Origin: Acidimicrobiales bacterium
Lineage (GTDB): Bacteria > Actinomycetota > Acidimicrobiia > Acidimicrobiales > SHLQ01
Length of the DNA stretch: 6,729 nucleotides
Assembly (NCBI GenBank): GCA_013002375.1
Contig: JABDJW010000286.1
Span: forward strand, 1 to 6,729
Direction of reading: 5' to 3'
Part shown: in pieces, positions 4,988-6,729 of the stretch
How the letters are laid out: the number at the start of each line of letters is the position of its first letter
How positions within the stretch are numbered: the stretch's first letter is position 1
Notes under the pieces: generated by a model
Databases searched by the model: none
Told to the model about the DNA's origin: nothing
What the model saw: the letters and a program-made list of their open reading frames with translations, nothing else
Position numbers and translations under genes: made by a program

Positions 4988-5569
4988 ATGAACAACGAAA
5001 CCACCACATCCCAGGCTCCGAATCACACCAGCGCTCGCCCGCTCGCTTCAGCAGCACGCCGTCCGAGCGGCCGCACCTCTTTGGTCGCGGTCGCGCTCGC
5101 GGTGCTGGCCAGCATGCTCCTCTCGGTTGCGCCGGCGAGCGCCCACCGGCTCGCACCCGACATCGCGGTCGGGGCCGGATCCTTGAGCTACAACCGAACG
5201 ACCCGCGACTACACCGCTACGTTCACCGTGGCGAATGTCGGCACCCAACCACTGCCGTCCGGCGCAGAGATTCGTTTCACCGCCAGCGGTGGCCGTCTGA
5301 ACGGTTCGTCGGCTCAGGTTCGGGCCGGCAAGGTCGCGCAACTGACGGTTGGTTTCCAGCGATTGGCCTCGTCGACCAGGGCTACCATTTCGTTGCCGTT
5401 CGGCCTCAGCCCCGGAGAGTCGGTGCGGGTCTCGGTTCGGTACCAACCGGGTTACTACTGCGGGGCCGCTCTCGCCGGCGTTTGGGCCACCGGCGATCCG
5501 AACAAGCGCATCACCGAATCCAACGAGCGTAACAACACCGGTCTGGCCTTCGACTGCCTCGCCGGCTGA
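4988..5569 (+). CDS. Secreted CARDB-like protein, paralogue 2
   Basis: The 193-residue exported protein is paralogous to the product of 3548-4114. A polar n-region with Arg24-Arg25 and Arg29 is followed by a hydrophobic core (about 31-47) and a signal peptidase I site APASA/HR after Ala52. The mature chain of 141 residues has the same plan. YTATFTVANVGTQPLPSG (75-92) is the 'V.N.G' strand, then LSPGESVRVSV (140-150), then the CARDB-type end GDPNKRITESNERNN (169-183). Cys158 and Cys190 align with the two cysteines of paralogue 1, and the chain ends CLAG against CLPG. Both proteins start MNNET. The mature N-terminal halves have diverged strongly while the leader DNA has stayed almost unchanged. 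A terminator hairpin follows 32 bases after the stop. Function is unknown; a cell-surface or extracellular binding role is an inference from the fold. Confidence 0.85.
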   Translation: MNNETTTSQAPNHTSARPLASAARRPSGRTSLVAVALAVLASMLLSVAPASAHRLAPDIAVGAGSLSYNRTTRDYTATFTVANVGTQPLPSGAEIRFTASGGRLNGSSAQVRAGKVAQLTVGFQRLASSTRATISLPFGLSPGESVRVSVRYQPGYYCGAALAGVWATGDPNKRITESNERNNTGLAFDCLAG

Positions 5570-5601
5570 GCGCTCGCCCAAACGCCCCTACGTCAAGTAC
5601 G

Positions 5602-5628
5602 GCACCGCCCGGATCTTCCGGGCGGTGC
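5602..5628. terminator. Perfect 11-bp hairpin terminator between convergent genes
   Basis: Arms GCACCGCCCGG (5602-5612) and CCGGGCGGTGC (5618-5628) are exact reverse complements around the loop ATCTT. It lies between the stop of secreted paralogue 2 (5569) and the end of the minus-strand fusion gene (5671), so it may serve both strands. No T-run follows on either side. Confidence 0.8.
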
Positions 5629-5670
5629 TTCGCGTTCTGAGCGCGAGAACTGCCAGCGGACCCGATTCGC

Positions 5671-6729
5671 TCAACGGCGGCGGGCCACCCAGACCTCCTC
5701 GACCGGCCACTGCGAACCCCACTCGGCGCCGACGAATCCGTAGTCGCTGGTGGCCCCCTCCGGGGCGTACAGCTCGTGGAGGGCCTCGACTGCGAAGCCG
5801 CTGCGGGTCAGGATCGAGATCATCTCGCCATGGCTCACGTGGAATTCGGAGTCGGCGGTGTCGAGCCAGGTCATGTGGCCCAAGCCGCGCAACGGCCGGC
5901 GGAGTGCGGTGCCGGCCGGTTCGTCCCAGAACTCCGCCATACAAAGCATGAGCTGGACCGAGTTGCCGAGGAACCACAGCAGCCCGCCGGGCCGCAGCAC
6001 CCGGGCTGCTTCGGGTATCCAGATGTGGGGGTCGCACCAGATGGCGGCGCCGTACTCGTTGATCGCGACATCGAATGACCGGTCGGCGAAGGGCAGGCGG
6101 TGGGCGTCTCCATGGACGAAGGGCAGCGAGCGTTCGTGTTTGGCCGCCATGGCCTGAGCGGTCGCCAGCTGCTTGGGAGAGTTGTCGATGCCCACGGCCG
6201 ATCGCGCGCCCGTAGCCAGGGCCCAGCCCGACACGTACCCGGTGCCACACCCCAACTCGACGACGTCGAGGTCGGCAACGTCGGGGAAGATCGAAACGTC
6301 GGCGTCGTCGATACCGAAGATCCCCCAGCGCGGCGTCCTGCTCCAGGCCGCATCGGCCTTGGTCGCGTACCAGGCGGCCTGATCATCCCAGAAGGCGCGG
6401 TTGTCGCGCACGACGTCGGGACCGGTGAGCGTGGTGGACATTGCGATCTCGGGTGCGTCGATGCCGAAGACCACGTGGACCTCGCGCCGGCCGTCCAACT
6501 GCCATCCGGCCCGCTCGTAGAGGTCGATGGCCCGGTTGTTGCCGTCGAGCACCCAGAGCTCGGCCGTGTCGCAGCCGGAGCGGTGTAACGCCCGCGTCCC
6601 GACCGCCAACAGGGTGCGGCCATAGCTCCTGCCCCAATGGTCGGGGTCGACGTACAGCTGCAGGATCTCGCCCCGGGGTTCGGTGTCAGCGTTCTGAACC
6701 CGAGCCAGGACGTGCGCTACCGGAGTCCC
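5671..6729 (-). CDS. Fused GNAT acetyltransferase / class I SAM methyltransferase (N-terminus beyond window)
   Basis: The reading frame is open from the right edge to TGA at 5671 (352 residues visible). The first ~95 residues are the C-terminal half of a GNAT domain: EILQLYVDPDHWGRSYGRTL (21-40) is motif A, with GRSYG where GRGYG is usual, and AELWVLDGNNRAIDLYERAG (56-75) plus WQLDGRREVHVVFGI is motif B and the final strand. Without a stop, the chain passes into a methyltransferase at Met97 (codon 6439-6441). Numbered from that Met, SAM motif I is VVELGCGTGYVSGW (60-73), the ribose-binding acid is Asp86 in GIDNSPKQL, and HGDAHRLPFADRSFDVAI (110-127) and VLRPGGLLWFLG (148-159) follow. The methyltransferase (256 aa) is complete and of Methyltransf_11 type. 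It could also be translated alone from ATG 6441, but only a weak GAG lies upstream. Substrates of both domains are unknown. Confidence 0.85.
   Translation of the reverse strand, partial: GTPVAHVLARVQNADTEPRGEILQLYVDPDHWGRSYGRTLLAVGTRALHRSGCDTAELWVLDGNNRAIDLYERAGWQLDGRREVHVVFGIDAPEIAMSTTLTGPDVVRDNRAFWDDQAAWYATKADAAWSRTPRWGIFGIDDADVSIFPDVADLDVVELGCGTGYVSGWALATGARSAVGIDNSPKQLATAQAMAAKHERSLPFVHGDAHRLPFADRSFDVAINEYGAAIWCDPHIWIPEAARVLRPGGLLWFLGNSVQLMLCMAEFWDEPAGTALRRPLRGLGHMTWLDTADSEFHVSHGEMISILTRSGFAVEALHELYAPEGATSDYGFVGAEWGSQWPVEEVWVARRR

Noticed and set aside
4095..5156. A 353-codon minus-strand frame across the MDMPI gene and leader B
   Set aside because: It is another frame of a well-supported gene, its translation is Arg/Pro-rich with no domain, and it crosses a terminator hairpin.
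6430..6450. Frameshift or sequencing error joining two genes
   Set aside because: Both domains are intact and in the same frame with no disrupted motif; a lost stop codon cannot be excluded but is not shown.

Overview
The window is high-GC DNA with dense, compact genes. It reads as chromosome from an actinobacterium (Actinomycetota). The markers are an F420-type LLM oxidoreductase, a DapD closely resembling the mycobacterial enzyme, a mycothiol-dependent/MDMPI-family (DinB-like) protein, and TANNNT boxes placed for leaderless transcripts. A deep-branching, Acidimicrobiia-like lineage is my guess; the sequence does not prove it. There are no tRNA or rRNA genes, transposases or CRISPR arrays, and no gene-free stretch longer than about 200 bases.

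Layout. (1) 1-656, minus: 3'-truncated F420-dependent LLM-class oxidoreductase, divergent from (2) 716-1606, plus: dapD (lysine/diaminopimelate pathway). A short tandem repeat (1595-1654) copies the last codons of dapD and leads into (3) 1671-2414, plus: a membrane-anchored GNAT acetyltransferase. This overlaps convergently by 23 bases with (4) 2392-3144, minus: a class I SAM methyltransferase. Upstream of that, in the same direction, is (5) 3173-3415, minus: an 80-aa two-helix membrane protein.

From 3424 to 5569 two related cassettes occur. Each has a structured, conserved leader of about 120 bases followed by a gene for a secreted CARDB-like protein (188 aa at 3548-4114; 193 aa at 4988-5569). 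The leaders share an identical 20-base perfect inverted repeat and a second hairpin whose fold is kept despite an indel. They also share a CCCCT element that could pair with the Shine-Dalgarno AGGGG. Between the cassettes lies a minus-strand MDMPI-family gene (4172-4786), separated from the first secreted gene by a strong hairpin with a C(UUCG)G loop. A second perfect hairpin (5602-5628) follows the second secreted gene. The window ends in a minus-strand ORF (5671-6729, 5'-truncated by the window edge) that fuses a GNAT acetyltransferase domain in frame to a SAM methyltransferase.

The flanking genes are mostly unrelated metabolic or small-molecule-modifying enzymes, with no obvious shared pathway. 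The most distinctive feature is the duplicated structured leader plus secreted-protein cassette. I recognise no described RNA family in the leader and consider it a candidate new cis-regulatory element.
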